Of a stretch of 22,114 nucleotides of DNA, positions 1 to 7,782 are shown one piece after another. Position 1 is the stretch's first letter; each line of letters opens with the position of its first letter. The DNA is from Methylobacteriaceae bacterium (GTDB lineage: Bacteria; Pseudomonadota; Alphaproteobacteria; Rhizobiales; Beijerinckiaceae), in contig JAISTL010000134.1 of the NCBI GenBank assembly GCA_031272615.1, positions 1 to 22,114 of the forward strand, written 5' to 3'. The position numbers and the translations under genes were made by a program. The notes under the pieces were generated by a model. The model saw only the letters and a list, made by a program, of their open reading frames with translations. It had not been told where the DNA came from and searched no databases.

Positions 1-2
1 GG

Positions 3-770
3 TTTTGCAAAATGCTGTGTATCGGCTGCGGCAAGATCTCCGGAGCCCAGGAATACCACCGTCACGGCGTTGAAAAGCCGCTGCGCCCGGCAGCTGAAAT
101 CATCCTGCAAATGGGCGACAAGCTGTTTTTCGGGGTCGCCGTTGTCGAAAACGCCCTGGACAAGGTGCACACCATCAGGGCTGTGATGCCGGAACACTTC
201 ATCGAGACCGATATCGAGCTGCTGAAACTGTCGCGCAGCATGTTTCCGACCATTCCCATCAAGCGGTCCGATGTTCTCATTGTCGAAAAAATCGGCAAGG
301 ATATCAGCGGCGCCGGGGCTGACGTCAATGTCATCGGCAAATGGCGGCGTGACGGTGGTGAGCGTATCCCGGATTACGATATCCAGGCGGTGTTGGACAT
401 CACCGACATCTCCCACGGAAACGCCATGGGGATGGGAAATTTTGACTTGTCCACGGAATATTTCCGGGACAAGCTCGACCTCAGCGCCACCTTCACCAAC
501 GCCATATCTTCGACACGTTTCAGGGCGGCCCGGCTCCCCCTGATCGTCAAAAACGACAAGGCGCTTCTGGAAACCATCATCGGTTCCAGGGCGGAACCCG
601 ACAAGCTCAGCGTCATCGTTATCACCAGCACCGCAGAACTTGAGCACTTTTGGATTACCAAGAATCTGTTTCCCACTTTGCAGGACAACCCCGCAGTGAG
701 CGTCAGCGACACTCCGCAACCGTTCCGTTTCGACGATAACGGCCGGATGCTGCCTTTTGACACGATCTGA
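3..770 (+). CDS. LarA-like (lactate racemase N-terminal / DUF2088-type) protein, 5' truncated by window edge
   Basis: The frame is open to the left edge. The first ATG (position 12) is not preceded by a ribosome binding site, and the protein already looks internal there (CIGCGKISGAQEYHRHG), so the true start lies outside the window. Visible blocks resemble, from memory, a LarA/DUF2088-type family: a GLGK-G-A-YHR-like opening, then LFFGVAVVENA, then DVLIVEKIGKDISGAGAD followed by NVIGK, then ITDISHGNAMGMGNFDLST, and a C-terminal segment resembling 'IknTLEL' (ITSTAELEHFWITKN). Related proteins include nickel-pincer lactate racemase and many uncharacterised members, so the reaction is not known here; racemisation of a 2-hydroxy acid is one possibility. 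It lies 45 bp before the dcuC-type gene on the same strand, probably in one operon, which fits an organic-acid role. Family assignment is moderately sure, function is not. Confidence 0.6.
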   Translation, partial: FCKMLCIGCGKISGAQEYHRHGVEKPLRPAAEIILQMGDKLFFGVAVVENALDKVHTIRAVMPEHFIETDIELLKLSRSMFPTIPIKRSDVLIVEKIGKDISGAGADVNVIGKWRRDGGERIPDYDIQAVLDITDISHGNAMGMGNFDLSTEYFRDKLDLSATFTNAISSTRFRAARLPLIVKNDKALLETIIGSRAEPDKLSVIVITSTAELEHFWITKNLFPTLQDNPAVSVSDTPQPFRFDDNGRMLPFDTI

Positions 771-815
771 CGTCCTGTTTCGCAATCATTTCAACTCGCC
801 ATTCGGGAGGAAAAA

Positions 816-2207
816 ATGTTAGGCTTGTTCATCGCCTTTCTTGTGACCGCAGCCGTCGCCTGGTTGATCGCGAAAAAGGCATACGCCGCCGCGGTTCTGC
901 TCATCGCCGGCGTTGTACTCATGTTCTGTTCCGTCGCCTTCGACATCGGCAAGGGGCTGGAACTCAAAAAAAGCACGGGCAACACGTTTTTCGACGTGTT
1001 CCAGGTAGTCCAGAACATCATGTCGTCCAACATTTCCGGGTTGGGCCTTTCCATCATGGCCATGGGCGGCTTCGCCAAGTACATGGACACGCTCAATGCC
1101 GGACACGCCCTGTATTCGGTGGTCGGCGGCCCGTTGAACCACGTCAAATCGCCGTATGTCCTGGCATGTATGGGATTTGTCGTCACCCAGATCGTCGGCA
1201 TGGCCATCCCCAGCGCCGCCGGTCTCGCCTTGATGCTCATGGTGACTCTTTATCCGGTGCTGATCCGGGCGGGCGTGTCGCGTATGACCGCGGTCGCCAT
1301 CATCGGTTCCAGCCGCTTCTTCGACCTTGGCCCCGGTTCCGCCAACTGCCTTCTGGTGGCGAAAATCGCCAATATCGAATGGGCCGAGTATTTCCTGGAA
1401 TGGCAGATTATCGTTTATCCTTTCCTGTTCGTCACCATGATCGTCTCCCATTATTTCGTACAAAGGTATTGGGACGCCAAGGAGGGCCCCGATCCGGAGG
1501 CCGAGAAAATCCGTCAGCAGTTCCATGACGCCGCCGGGCAACCCGACGCCGGCGCGCCGAAAATCTACGCCTTGCTGCCTGTGGTTCCTCTCGCCATCCT
1601 GCTGATTTTCAACCCGATTGTTATCGGCCAGTTCGGCTACAACATCAAAGTCGACGTCCCGGGCGCCATCGTGCTCAGCGTGCTTGTCGCCATGGCTTTT
1701 GAATGGGTGCGCCGCCGCGATGTGATCGGCATGCTCAAGGGCATGAAAGATTTTTACGAAGGCATGGGTCGCCAGTTCGCCATCGTTGTCTCTCTGATCA
1801 TCGGCGGTCAGGTGTTCGGCCAGGGTCTCATCGCCATCGGCGCCGTGGATACACTGATTGAATCGGCGCAAAACGCCGGTCTCGGGGTGGGCTTCATGGT
1901 GCTGGCAATGAGTTCCGTCATCGGCATCGTCGCATTCCTGATGGGGTCCGGCAACGCGCCGTTCTTCTCCTTTGCCGCCCTTGTTCCCGATATCGCGGCC
2001 AAGATGAACGTCCACGTGATCTCCATCCTGATGCCGTTGCAGAACATGGCCGGTTTCGGCCGTACCGTGTCGCCGGTGACCGGCGCCATCGTCGCCGTCG
2101 CCGGTATCGCCGGAGTTTCCCCGTTCCAGATCGTGAAGCGCAACCTGATCCCGTTGGCTCTGACAACCATCGTGAACTTCGTCGTAACCTTCGCGTTCTT
2201 CCTGTAA
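816..2207 (+). CDS. dcuC: DcuC family C4-dicarboxylate transporter
   Basis: A 463-aa, strongly hydrophobic inner-membrane protein, matching the roughly 460 aa usual for DcuC. DcuC carriers exchange or export C4-dicarboxylates such as succinate and fumarate, mainly in anaerobic enterobacteria; substrate here is inferred. Visible family features are about 12 membrane segments, a central polar loop around residues 215-245 (RYWDAKEGPDPEAEKIRQQF), the block SSRFFDLGPGSANCLLVAKI near residue 165, and the C-terminal GFGRTVSPVTGAIVAVAGI followed by IVKRNLIPL. The start is fixed by GGGAGG six bases before ATG 816. It follows the LarA-like gene by 45 bp and is closed by a stem-loop at 2237-2266. A related short-chain carboxylate carrier is the main alternative. 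Confidence 0.85.
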   Translation: MLGLFIAFLVTAAVAWLIAKKAYAAAVLLIAGVVLMFCSVAFDIGKGLELKKSTGNTFFDVFQVVQNIMSSNISGLGLSIMAMGGFAKYMDTLNAGHALYSVVGGPLNHVKSPYVLACMGFVVTQIVGMAIPSAAGLALMLMVTLYPVLIRAGVSRMTAVAIIGSSRFFDLGPGSANCLLVAKIANIEWAEYFLEWQIIVYPFLFVTMIVSHYFVQRYWDAKEGPDPEAEKIRQQFHDAAGQPDAGAPKIYALLPVVPLAILLIFNPIVIGQFGYNIKVDVPGAIVLSVLVAMAFEWVRRRDVIGMLKGMKDFYEGMGRQFAIVVSLIIGGQVFGQGLIAIGAVDTLIESAQNAGLGVGFMVLAMSSVIGIVAFLMGSGNAPFFSFAALVPDIAAKMNVHVISILMPLQNMAGFGRTVSPVTGAIVAVAGIAGVSPFQIVKRNLIPLALTTIVNFVVTFAFFL

Positions 2208-2236
2208 TACGGGCTGCCCTCGAGCCCGTAACACCC

Positions 2237-2269
2237 GCGACCGGACGCAACCTTGCGCCCGGTCGCTTT
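2237..2269 (+). terminator. Stem-loop terminator after dcuC
   Basis: A two-part perfect stem: GCGACCGG (2237-2244) pairs with CCGGTCGC (2259-2266), and inside it CGCAA pairs with TTGCG around a two-base loop. Three T follow (2267-2269). A smaller hairpin, ACGGGCT/AGCCCGT, lies just before it. The position, 30 bp after the dcuC stop, fits rho-independent termination, although the T-tract is short. Confidence 0.6.
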
Positions 2270-2298
2270 GACATTTAAAACGATGGAGGCGTCTTACG

Positions 2299-2430
2299 AT
2301 TTCAATCGGCCCGGCGCAGGCCGCCCGGGGTGAACAAGGAAAAGGGGCCATTCCGGTCGGGAAAATGGCCATGGGAATGGGCGTCGCCATTCCCGTCCTC
2401 ATCATCAACGGGACCGCCGACACCAAATGA
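2299..2430 (+). CDS. Possible small protein with a non-ATG start (43-44 aa)
   Basis: The only open frame in the 259-bp gap between dcuC and the PatB-like gene. A strong GGAGG (2285-2289) sits upstream, but the in-frame codons at initiation distance are ACG 2296 and ATT 2299; there is no ATG, GTG or TTG until ATG 2365. The peptide would be glycine- and methionine-rich, with a short hydrophobic stretch (GMGVAIPVLII) near its end, and stops at TGA 2428. An internal start at 2365 would give 21 aa. I do not recognise it; it may be chance. What argues for it is the good GGAGG with no other obvious gene to serve. Confidence 0.25.
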   Translation: MSIGPAQAARGEQGKGAIPVGKMAMGMGVAIPVLIINGTADTK

Positions 2431-2466
2431 GACGTACTATCGTGAAGAGAAACCGGAAGAGAAACA

Positions 2467-3633
2467 ATGACTGTTCAGCACAACTTTGATGAAATCATAG
2501 ACCGCTCCGCCACCGACAGCTCCAAATGGCGGAAATACCCGAAAGACGTTCTGCCCATGTGGGTGGCTGATTCCGATTTCCGATGCCCCAGACCGGTTGT
2601 CGATGCCGTCACCCGCGTGGCGGCCGATGGGGTTTACGGGTATCCGTTTGCTGACGACGACGCGTTCAACAGGGCCACCGCCCGATGGATGAGCAGGCGT
2701 TTCGGTTGGGATATCGACCAAAGCCTTGTGGATTACGTCCCGTCGCTCGGCACCGCTTTGGCCGTTGCGGTCAAGGCGTTCACCCAAAAGGGCGACAACG
2801 TGCTGATGCAGACGCCCATCTATCCGCCGTTCGGGGATGTGACGAAATACAACGAGCGGCACACCGTCCGCTCGTCGCTGGTTTGGCGTGACGGGCGGTA
2901 CCACATCGATTTCGATGATTTTGAACGGCTCGCCGCCGACCCGAAAACCAAACTGTTTCTGCTGTGCAATCCGCACAACCCGACGGGGCGCGTGTTCACC
3001 GTCGGGGAATTGCGGCGCATGGGGGACATCTGCCTGAAGCACAATGTCACCATCTTTTCCGATGAAATCCACTGCGATTACGTTTTCCCGGGCGCCCGGC
3101 ACGTTCCGCTGCCGACGGTTTCGCCCGAAATCGCCAGAATCACGGTGGTGGGCATCAACCCCAGTAAAACCTTCAACATCGCCGGCATGCGCACCGCCGC
3201 GGCCATCTCCTGTGCCGCCGAAACCCGCGCGGCGTTCCGCAAGGCGCTGCTCTCATGCAAGCTGGGGCGCAGCCTGTTCGGTACGCTGGCCTATGTCACG
3301 GCCTACAACGAGTGTGACGATTACGCGGACCAGGTGTGCCGCTACGTGGAGGGAAACATCGATTACGCCGTGTCTTTCCTCAATGAAAAAGTCAGGAAAA
3401 TCAAAACATACAAGCCCGAAGCCACCTTCCTGCTGTGGCTGGACTGCCGGGGCCTGGGCCTGACGCAACCTGAACTCGAAGCGTTCTTTCTTGAAAAGGC
3501 CAAGGTCGGCTTGAACACCGGAACGTCCTTCGGGCTTGAAGGCGAGGGGTTCATGCGCCTCAATACCGCCTGCCCGCGGGCGACGCTGGAGGAAGGCCTC
3601 CGGCGCCTCGAACAGGCCGTCGCCGCCCTTTAG
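2467..3633 (+). CDS. MalY/PatB family PLP-dependent C-S beta-lyase / aminotransferase
   Basis: A 388-aa fold-type I PLP enzyme, the usual length for MalY/PatB. Members cleave cystathionine or other cysteine conjugates to thiol, pyruvate and ammonia, or act as aminotransferases. Visible landmarks: the family opening with RKYPKDVLPMWVADSDF, the substrate loop NPHNPTGRVF, SDEIHCD with the pyridine-nitrogen aspartate D199, the PLP lysine K234 in NPSKTFNIAG, and the carboxylate-binding arginine R364 in FMRLNTACPR. All key residues are present, so it should be active in the cytoplasm. ATG 2467 follows a weak GGAAGAGA. It lies downstream of dcuC beyond a terminator-like hairpin and ends facing dgoK. 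Whether it works on a sulfur amino acid or a keto acid linked to its neighbours cannot be told. Confidence 0.85.
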   Translation: MTVQHNFDEIIDRSATDSSKWRKYPKDVLPMWVADSDFRCPRPVVDAVTRVAADGVYGYPFADDDAFNRATARWMSRRFGWDIDQSLVDYVPSLGTALAVAVKAFTQKGDNVLMQTPIYPPFGDVTKYNERHTVRSSLVWRDGRYHIDFDDFERLAADPKTKLFLLCNPHNPTGRVFTVGELRRMGDICLKHNVTIFSDEIHCDYVFPGARHVPLPTVSPEIARITVVGINPSKTFNIAGMRTAAAISCAAETRAAFRKALLSCKLGRSLFGTLAYVTAYNECDDYADQVCRYVEGNIDYAVSFLNEKVRKIKTYKPEATFLLWLDCRGLGLTQPELEAFFLEKAKVGLNTGTSFGLEGEGFMRLNTACPRATLEEGLRRLEQAVAAL

Positions 3634-3660
3634 CTGCGCGCGGCCGGGCGGACCGGGTTG

Positions 3661-3683
3661 TCCCGGGCGTCCATCGCCCGGGA
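3661..3683. terminator. Bidirectional stem-loop between convergent PatB-like gene and dgoK
   Basis: Perfect 9-bp inverted repeat TCCCGGGCG / CGCCCGGGA around a 5-base loop, centred in the 71-bp gap between two converging genes. There is no clear T-run on either strand, so termination efficiency is uncertain, but the symmetric position suits a shared terminator. Confidence 0.5.
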
Positions 3684-3704
3684 TACCCCGACGAATGGTC
3701 GCTG

Positions 3705-4610
3705 TCACGCCTTGATGTGCTTCGCCACCAGATACATGCCCTTGACCGAGAGGTCGCCGGCGTTGTGCGCGCGGGTTTCCGCGCCCAGGCTCTTCAACGC
3801 CAGGGCATAGTTGGCGCCCAGTTCACTGGAGGCGATGATTTCCACGGTGCGGTCAAACGGATAGAGCTCCTTCATGGAAGCGATTTCCGAACCGATGATC
3901 ACCCCCGAGGCGAAGGCCTTGATGTGTTTCTTGTCCAGTTCCTTGAACAGGAAGGAGCTGCGGGTACGGAACATGTGGCTCATGACGCCGCCGGGCCCCT
4001 GGGCGATTTTGACTCCGCTCAGGAACGCCTCGTCTGAAAACTCCTGTTCGTTGTTCTGCAGCATCATGGCGATGATCGTGGACGTCGTCACCGCCGCGAA
4101 GAAATCACCGCTCATCACCGTGGTGAAGGCATCGATGCGCTCGTGGTCCATGGTCAGCCACTTGCTGTGGGTGCCAGGCATGCAAATCAGAAACTTCTTG
4201 CCGGGTTCGTCGACGCTGAGGCCGAGAATCTGCACTTCTTCGCCGCGGATGACGTCATGCAGCCCCTCGGGGGACGTATAACAGAGCCCGCCGCAGATAT
4301 AGACGCCGGGCATACTCTTCATGGCGTAGACCCGGTCGGCAATGGACACCGGATTGGCGGGCAGCGCGATATACGGCGCCTCCTCCCAGCCGTTGGCGCT
4401 GCCGACCATGCCGGACAGCAGCGTGAAGCGGGACGAGTCCAGCCAGCCTTGGGTCAGTTCTTCATAAGCCGTGGGGTAGCCGCCCGCCGGCACGAATTTG
4501 ATGCCTTTCTGGCTGGTGCGGGAATCCAGAATTCTGCCGCCGCCGTCCACAAGATACGCAGCGGCCTTGGACGTTCCCCAATCGATAAAAACCATATTGT
4601 CCCGCGTCAT
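3705..4610 (-). CDS. dgoK: 2-dehydro-3-deoxygalactonokinase (KDGal kinase)
   Basis: A 301-aa sugar-acid kinase that phosphorylates 2-dehydro-3-deoxy-galactonate to its 6-phosphate in the De Ley-Doudoroff (galactonate) pathway. DgoK landmarks are all visible: the N-terminal phosphate loop IDWGTSKAAAYLVDGGG (D10), LLSGMVGSANGWEEAPYI, the segment VIRGEEVQILG and MPGTHSKWL near the middle. Length matches the family (about 290-310 aa). GAGGG sits about 6 bases before ATG 4610. Divergent from the ABC operon; the minus-strand promoter (TTGACA, 17 bp, TACTTC) lies in the shared upstream region. No aldolase (dgoA) or dehydratase (dgoD) occurs in the window, so the rest of the pathway must be elsewhere. 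Confidence 0.88.
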   Translation of the reverse strand: MTRDNMVFIDWGTSKAAAYLVDGGGRILDSRTSQKGIKFVPAGGYPTAYEELTQGWLDSSRFTLLSGMVGSANGWEEAPYIALPANPVSIADRVYAMKSMPGVYICGGLCYTSPEGLHDVIRGEEVQILGLSVDEPGKKFLICMPGTHSKWLTMDHERIDAFTTVMSGDFFAAVTTSTIIAMMLQNNEQEFSDEAFLSGVKIAQGPGGVMSHMFRTRSSFLFKELDKKHIKAFASGVIIGSEIASMKELYPFDRTVEIIASSELGANYALALKSLGAETRAHNAGDLSVKGMYLVAKHIKA

Positions 4611-4720
4611 GTATTCCCTCCCTGTTTTTTACCCGCACGTACGTCCGGTTCGCAGCCCTGATGCCGCTGGAAATGCGCGGCTTGCTGCACGTGGTCGTCA
4701 TTCGCCGCCGCCTGACGAGA

Positions 4721-4749
4721 GAAGTATCCCCCAAAGGGAAGTATGTCAA
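4721..4749 (-). promoter_or_regulatory. Sigma-70 promoter for dgoK
   Basis: Reading the minus strand, a perfect -35 TTGACA (4749-4744), a 17-base spacer and a -10 TACTTC (4726-4721). Transcription would start near 4714, giving a leader of about 100 bases. It overlaps the -35 of the plus-strand promoter at 4746-4774. The 7-bp word GAAGTAT occurs twice in the same orientation (4721-4727 and 4738-4744), once over the -10 and once over the -35 edge, which could be a regulator's direct-repeat site. Confidence 0.5.
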
Positions 4750-4774
4750 CAGCCTTGTAGGGCGTCCATATAAT
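4746..4774 (+). promoter_or_regulatory. Sigma-70 promoter for the ABC operon
   Basis: -35 TCAACA (4746-4751), 17-base spacer, perfect -10 TATAAT (4769-4774). Transcription would start near 4781, leaving a leader of about 200 bases before ATG 4978. Weaker candidates lie closer: TTGCTA 4874 with TTAAAT 4897 (17-base spacer), and TTGGAT 4891 with CATAAT 4915 (18-base spacer). The whole 367-bp gap (4611-4977) appears to be regulatory; I see no gene in it. Confidence 0.45.
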
Positions 4775-4932
4775 GAGACATCTTCGCATATTCCCTGTCA
4801 ACAGGTTCTTCAGGTGATTGGGGTCGGGCGACCATTTTCACGCTCATATCCGTGGCGTTTCGCCACATTCGCCTTGCTATTTTTCCGCCCTTGGATTTAA
4901 ATCAACGTGCAACACATAATAATAAGGTCTCT

Positions 4933-4956
4933 CCCGGCCGGTATGGTCCGGTCGGG
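4933..4956 (+). promoter_or_regulatory. Leader stem-loop upstream of the ABC binding-protein gene
   Basis: CCCGGCCGG (4933-4941) pairs with CCGGTCGGG (4948-4956), a 9-bp stem with one G-U pair and a 6-base loop, followed by TTTA. It ends about 13 bases before the GGAGGAG binding site of the gene at 4978, so it could protect the 5' end or modulate ribosome access. No known riboswitch fold is evident. Confidence 0.35.
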
Positions 4957-4977
4957 TTTAGCCTTCGGAGGAGTTTC

Positions 4978-5979
4978 ATGCGTGCATCAACACTAACACG
5001 GCTGCTGCTCGGCCTCGCCGTACCGTTCGTCATCAGCGTTCAGGCCCAAGCTCAGGACCAGCTCAACGCTTACGCCATCATGCCGGAGAAGTTTTCTTCC
5101 CTGCTTGTCGACGCCTTCACTCAAAAAACCGGAATCAAGGTCAATTTCGTGCGGCTCGCCTCCGGCGAAGCGCTGGCCAAACTGATTGCCGAAAAGAACA
5201 ACCCCCAGGTCGACGTTCTGCTCGGCGGCCCGGCGGATACCTATGAAGCCGGTATCAAGGAGGGGGTGTTCGCGCCCTATGACGGCGACGCCTCCGGTAT
5301 CCCCAGCCAATACCGCTCGCCCCAGAACCTGTGGTTCGGCGTCGGATTGAACCCGCTGATCTTCATGACCAACGAGGATTTCATTTCCAACAACAAGATT
5401 CACGCCCCGGAAAGCTGGCAGGATCTGCTGGACCCGGTTTACAAGAACGGCCTGCAGATGGCCGACGCCCGCACATCGGGAACCGCCACCGAGCGTATTT
5501 TCGCGCTGGTGAAGCTCTACGGGGAAGACGGCGCTTTTGACTACCAGAAGAAGCTCAATGCCAACGTTCAGCTCTACACCAAGAGCGGACAGGGCGGCGC
5601 GCTGCCCATCGCCACCGGTCAGGCGGCGTCCGGCATATTCTACCTGGTGGATGCTCTCGATATCCTCAATCAGGGGTATCCGGTGGTCATCACCTATCCG
5701 CAGGAAGGCACGACCTACGGCATCGAGTGCGTCGGCATGATCAACGGCGGCAAGAACGCCGAAGCCGCCAAAAAGTTCATGGACTGGGCGACCAGCGTCG
5801 ATTTTGCCAACGTCATGGTGGAAAAGCAGATCAACTTTGTGCCGCTGCACAAGGACGTCAAGTTCGACAACCCGGTGCTGGATATCAGCAACGTCAAGTT
5901 CCTCGAAGCCGACGCCGCGTGGAAGGGCCAGAAGCGCAAGGAATATGTGGACCGCTGGGTCAAGGAAGTGATTCAGTAA
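4978..5979 (+). CDS. Fbp/Afu-type ABC transporter periplasmic substrate-binding protein
   Basis: A 333-aa secreted binding protein of the family that includes ferric-iron (FbpA), phosphonate and sugar-phosphate (AfuA) binders. The start at ATG 4978 is chosen over an in-frame upstream ATG (4852) because it has a strong GGAGGAG and gives a clean signal peptide: basic MRASTLTR, hydrophobic core, cleavage near VQAQA. The lipoprotein cysteine is absent. The mature chain begins LNAYAIMPEKFSSLLVDAFT and carries the family blocks VDVLLGGPADTYE, SWQDLLDP, DARTSGTATERIF and AAKKFMDWA. The tandem tyrosines that bind iron in FbpA-type proteins are not apparent at the expected C-terminal-lobe position (GIFYLVDALDIL there), so iron is not assured. 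First gene of the transporter operon; a strong hairpin follows it. Confidence 0.85.
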   Translation: MRASTLTRLLLGLAVPFVISVQAQAQDQLNAYAIMPEKFSSLLVDAFTQKTGIKVNFVRLASGEALAKLIAEKNNPQVDVLLGGPADTYEAGIKEGVFAPYDGDASGIPSQYRSPQNLWFGVGLNPLIFMTNEDFISNNKIHAPESWQDLLDPVYKNGLQMADARTSGTATERIFALVKLYGEDGAFDYQKKLNANVQLYTKSGQGGALPIATGQAASGIFYLVDALDILNQGYPVVITYPQEGTTYGIECVGMINGGKNAEAAKKFMDWATSVDFANVMVEKQINFVPLHKDVKFDNPVLDISNVKFLEADAAWKGQKRKEYVDRWVKEVIQ

Positions 5980-5997
5980 TCCTTGAAATCCACGGCA

Positions 5998-6025
5998 GGG
6001 CGGTTCCGGTTGTCCGGAACCGCCC
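5998..6025 (+). promoter_or_regulatory. Intercistronic stem-loop between binding protein and permease
   Basis: A perfect 12-bp stem, GGGCGGTTCCGG (5998-6009) and CCGGAACCGCCC (6014-6025), with the tetraloop TTGT. No T-run follows. It lies 18 bp after the binding-protein stop and 33 bp before the permease start. Such hairpins typically stabilise the upstream message or partly terminate, keeping binding protein in excess of permease. Confidence 0.65.
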
Positions 6026-6058
6026 CGCTGGTTCCGGCGCGTAACCGAAAGGAACTTC

Positions 6059-7780
6059 ATGGCTGGTCTTGTTTCGGCCCCTGCGCTCGCGACCCCGCCC
6101 GGAGGCGGCGATGCGGCGCGAACGGCGTCCGTCACCGCGAGCCTCGGCGTTTACCCGATTCTCGGCGTCATCTGGCTGTCCCTGATCATCTTTGTGCTGT
6201 ATCCGCTGTTCGAACTGCTGAAACTGGTGTTCTGGCAGGATGGCGTTCTCACCTTCAAGCCGCTGATGGACCTGCTGGAGGTGCCTTACAACGTCAAGGC
6301 GCTTTATAACAGCCTGTTCCTCGGCGCCGCCGTGGCCGTCTCGGGGACATTCCTCGGCTTCTGCTTCGCCTATTTCACGGTGCGTATGCGCGCGCCCTTC
6401 TGGCTGAAGTGGATCATCGCCACCTTGACCCTGCTGCCGCTCATCTCCCCGCCGTTCACATCCGCCATATCACTCAGCATGGTGCTGGGCCCCAACGGCA
6501 TGATTCTCAAGATGTTGGGCATCCCGCAGATCAATCTCTACGGTTTCTGGCTGACGTGGACCGCCGAAACCCTTACCTATTTTCCCGTCGCCTATCTGGC
6601 GTTGTCGGCGGTGCTGGTGTCCCTCGACCCGAGCATGGAAGACGCGGCGCTGTCACTGGGCTCATCGCCGTGGCGGGTGTTCTACACCGTCACCCTGCCG
6701 ATGACGACGCCGGGCCTGGCCAATTCGCTGTTGCTGCTGTTTGCCAATTCGCTGGCCGATTTCGCCACTCCGCTCGTCTTGGCCGGCACCTATTTTCCGG
6801 TTCTGCCCACCCAGGCCTATCTGCAAATCACCGGCCTCTATGACTACCGCGGCGGCGCCGGGCTCTCGTTCCTGCTGCTCGTTCCGGCGCTCGCGGCCTA
6901 TCTGCTGCAGCACTATTGGGTGAGCCGCCGCTCCTATGTCACCATCACCGGGAAAAGCGGCGCCCGCAGCCCGGTGCGCGGCATGGGCGCCATCGGCGAG
7001 GGCTTCATCTTCACGCTGTGCCTCCTTCTCTCGGCCTTTGTCGTCCTGCTCTACGCCATCATCCTGCAGGCCTCGCTGGTCAAGGTGTTCGGCGTCAACC
7101 ACACCTTTACGCTGGAGCACTTTGAATTCGTCTTCAGATCCGGGCAGAAGGCCATCCGCGACACGCTGATCATCGCCGCCATCGTCACGCCCGTGGGCGG
7201 CCTGATGGCGGTCATCATCGGCTTCATCACGTTCCGCTGGAAGAGCGTCGCCAACATGTTCCTGGATTTCACCTGCATGTTGAACTACGCCCTTCCCGGC
7301 ACCGTGGTCGGCATCGCTTATGTGCTGGCCTTCAACGAAGAGCCGCTGCAGCTGACCAACGGCCTCACCATTCTGGTGACCGCCTATATTTTCCGCTATT
7401 TTGCCGCGGGCATCCGCTCGGTGGTCGCCTCGCTCCATCAGATCGACAAGAACATCGAGGAGGCGTCGGCGAGCCTCGGCGCATCGGGTACGCGCACGTT
7501 CTTCAAGATTACGCTGCCGCTGGTCATTCCGGCGGTGCTGGCCGGCATGCGTTACCTGTTCATCCACTCCATGACCGCCATTTCCGCCACCATCTTCCTG
7601 GTGTCCGTCAACTGGACGCTGCTGACCACCCGCATCCTTGAAGCCATGAGCGGCTCGGAACTTGCCAGGGCCTCCGCCTTCTCGGTGGTACTGATTGTGC
7701 TGGTGTTCATCAGCAGCGGCATTATGGCCTACATTGTAAAAACCTACAGCGCCCGGCTGGCGGGCGCGGGAGAGTCCTGA
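6059..7780 (+). CDS. Fused double-domain ABC transporter permease (FbpB-like)
   Basis: A 573-aa inner-membrane protein made of two permease domains in one chain, as in FbpB/AfuB-type importers (usually 500-580 aa). Each half carries the EAA loop that docks on the ATPase: EDAALSLGSSPWRVFYTVTL from residue 194 and EEASASLGASGTRTFFKITL from residue 467. About 12 membrane segments are visible. ATG 6059 has AAAGGAA upstream. The N-terminal 30 residues are low-complexity and cytoplasmic. It ends two bases before the ATPase start (TGA-CC-ATG), so the two are translationally coupled. Substrate unknown: iron, phosphonate or phosphorylated sugar types share this architecture. Confidence 0.88.
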   Translation: MAGLVSAPALATPPGGGDAARTASVTASLGVYPILGVIWLSLIIFVLYPLFELLKLVFWQDGVLTFKPLMDLLEVPYNVKALYNSLFLGAAVAVSGTFLGFCFAYFTVRMRAPFWLKWIIATLTLLPLISPPFTSAISLSMVLGPNGMILKMLGIPQINLYGFWLTWTAETLTYFPVAYLALSAVLVSLDPSMEDAALSLGSSPWRVFYTVTLPMTTPGLANSLLLLFANSLADFATPLVLAGTYFPVLPTQAYLQITGLYDYRGGAGLSFLLLVPALAAYLLQHYWVSRRSYVTITGKSGARSPVRGMGAIGEGFIFTLCLLLSAFVVLLYAIILQASLVKVFGVNHTFTLEHFEFVFRSGQKAIRDTLIIAAIVTPVGGLMAVIIGFITFRWKSVANMFLDFTCMLNYALPGTVVGIAYVLAFNEEPLQLTNGLTILVTAYIFRYFAAGIRSVVASLHQIDKNIEEASASLGASGTRTFFKITLPLVIPAVLAGMRYLFIHSMTAISATIFLVSVNWTLLTTRILEAMSGSELARASAFSVVLIVLVFISSGIMAYIVKTYSARLAGAGES

Positions 7781-7782
7781 CC

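Noticed and set aside
819..2426. A 535-codon open frame on the minus strand opposite dcuC
   Set aside because: Low-complexity, histidine- and aspartate-rich translation typical of the antisense of a GC-rich membrane-protein gene; the plus-strand frame is a recognisable DcuC.
4794..4805. Short palindrome CCTGT-CA-ACAGG in the dgoK/ABC gap
   Set aside because: Five-base arms are within chance expectation and it is not placed on a promoter element I can defend.
4852..4977. Longer start for the ABC binding protein at ATG 4852
   Set aside because: No ribosome site, adds 42 residues before a textbook signal peptide, and would consume the leader hairpin.
4611..4977. Riboswitch in the long leader of the ABC operon
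   Set aside because: No recognisable conserved core of a known riboswitch class; only a single simple hairpin near the start codon.
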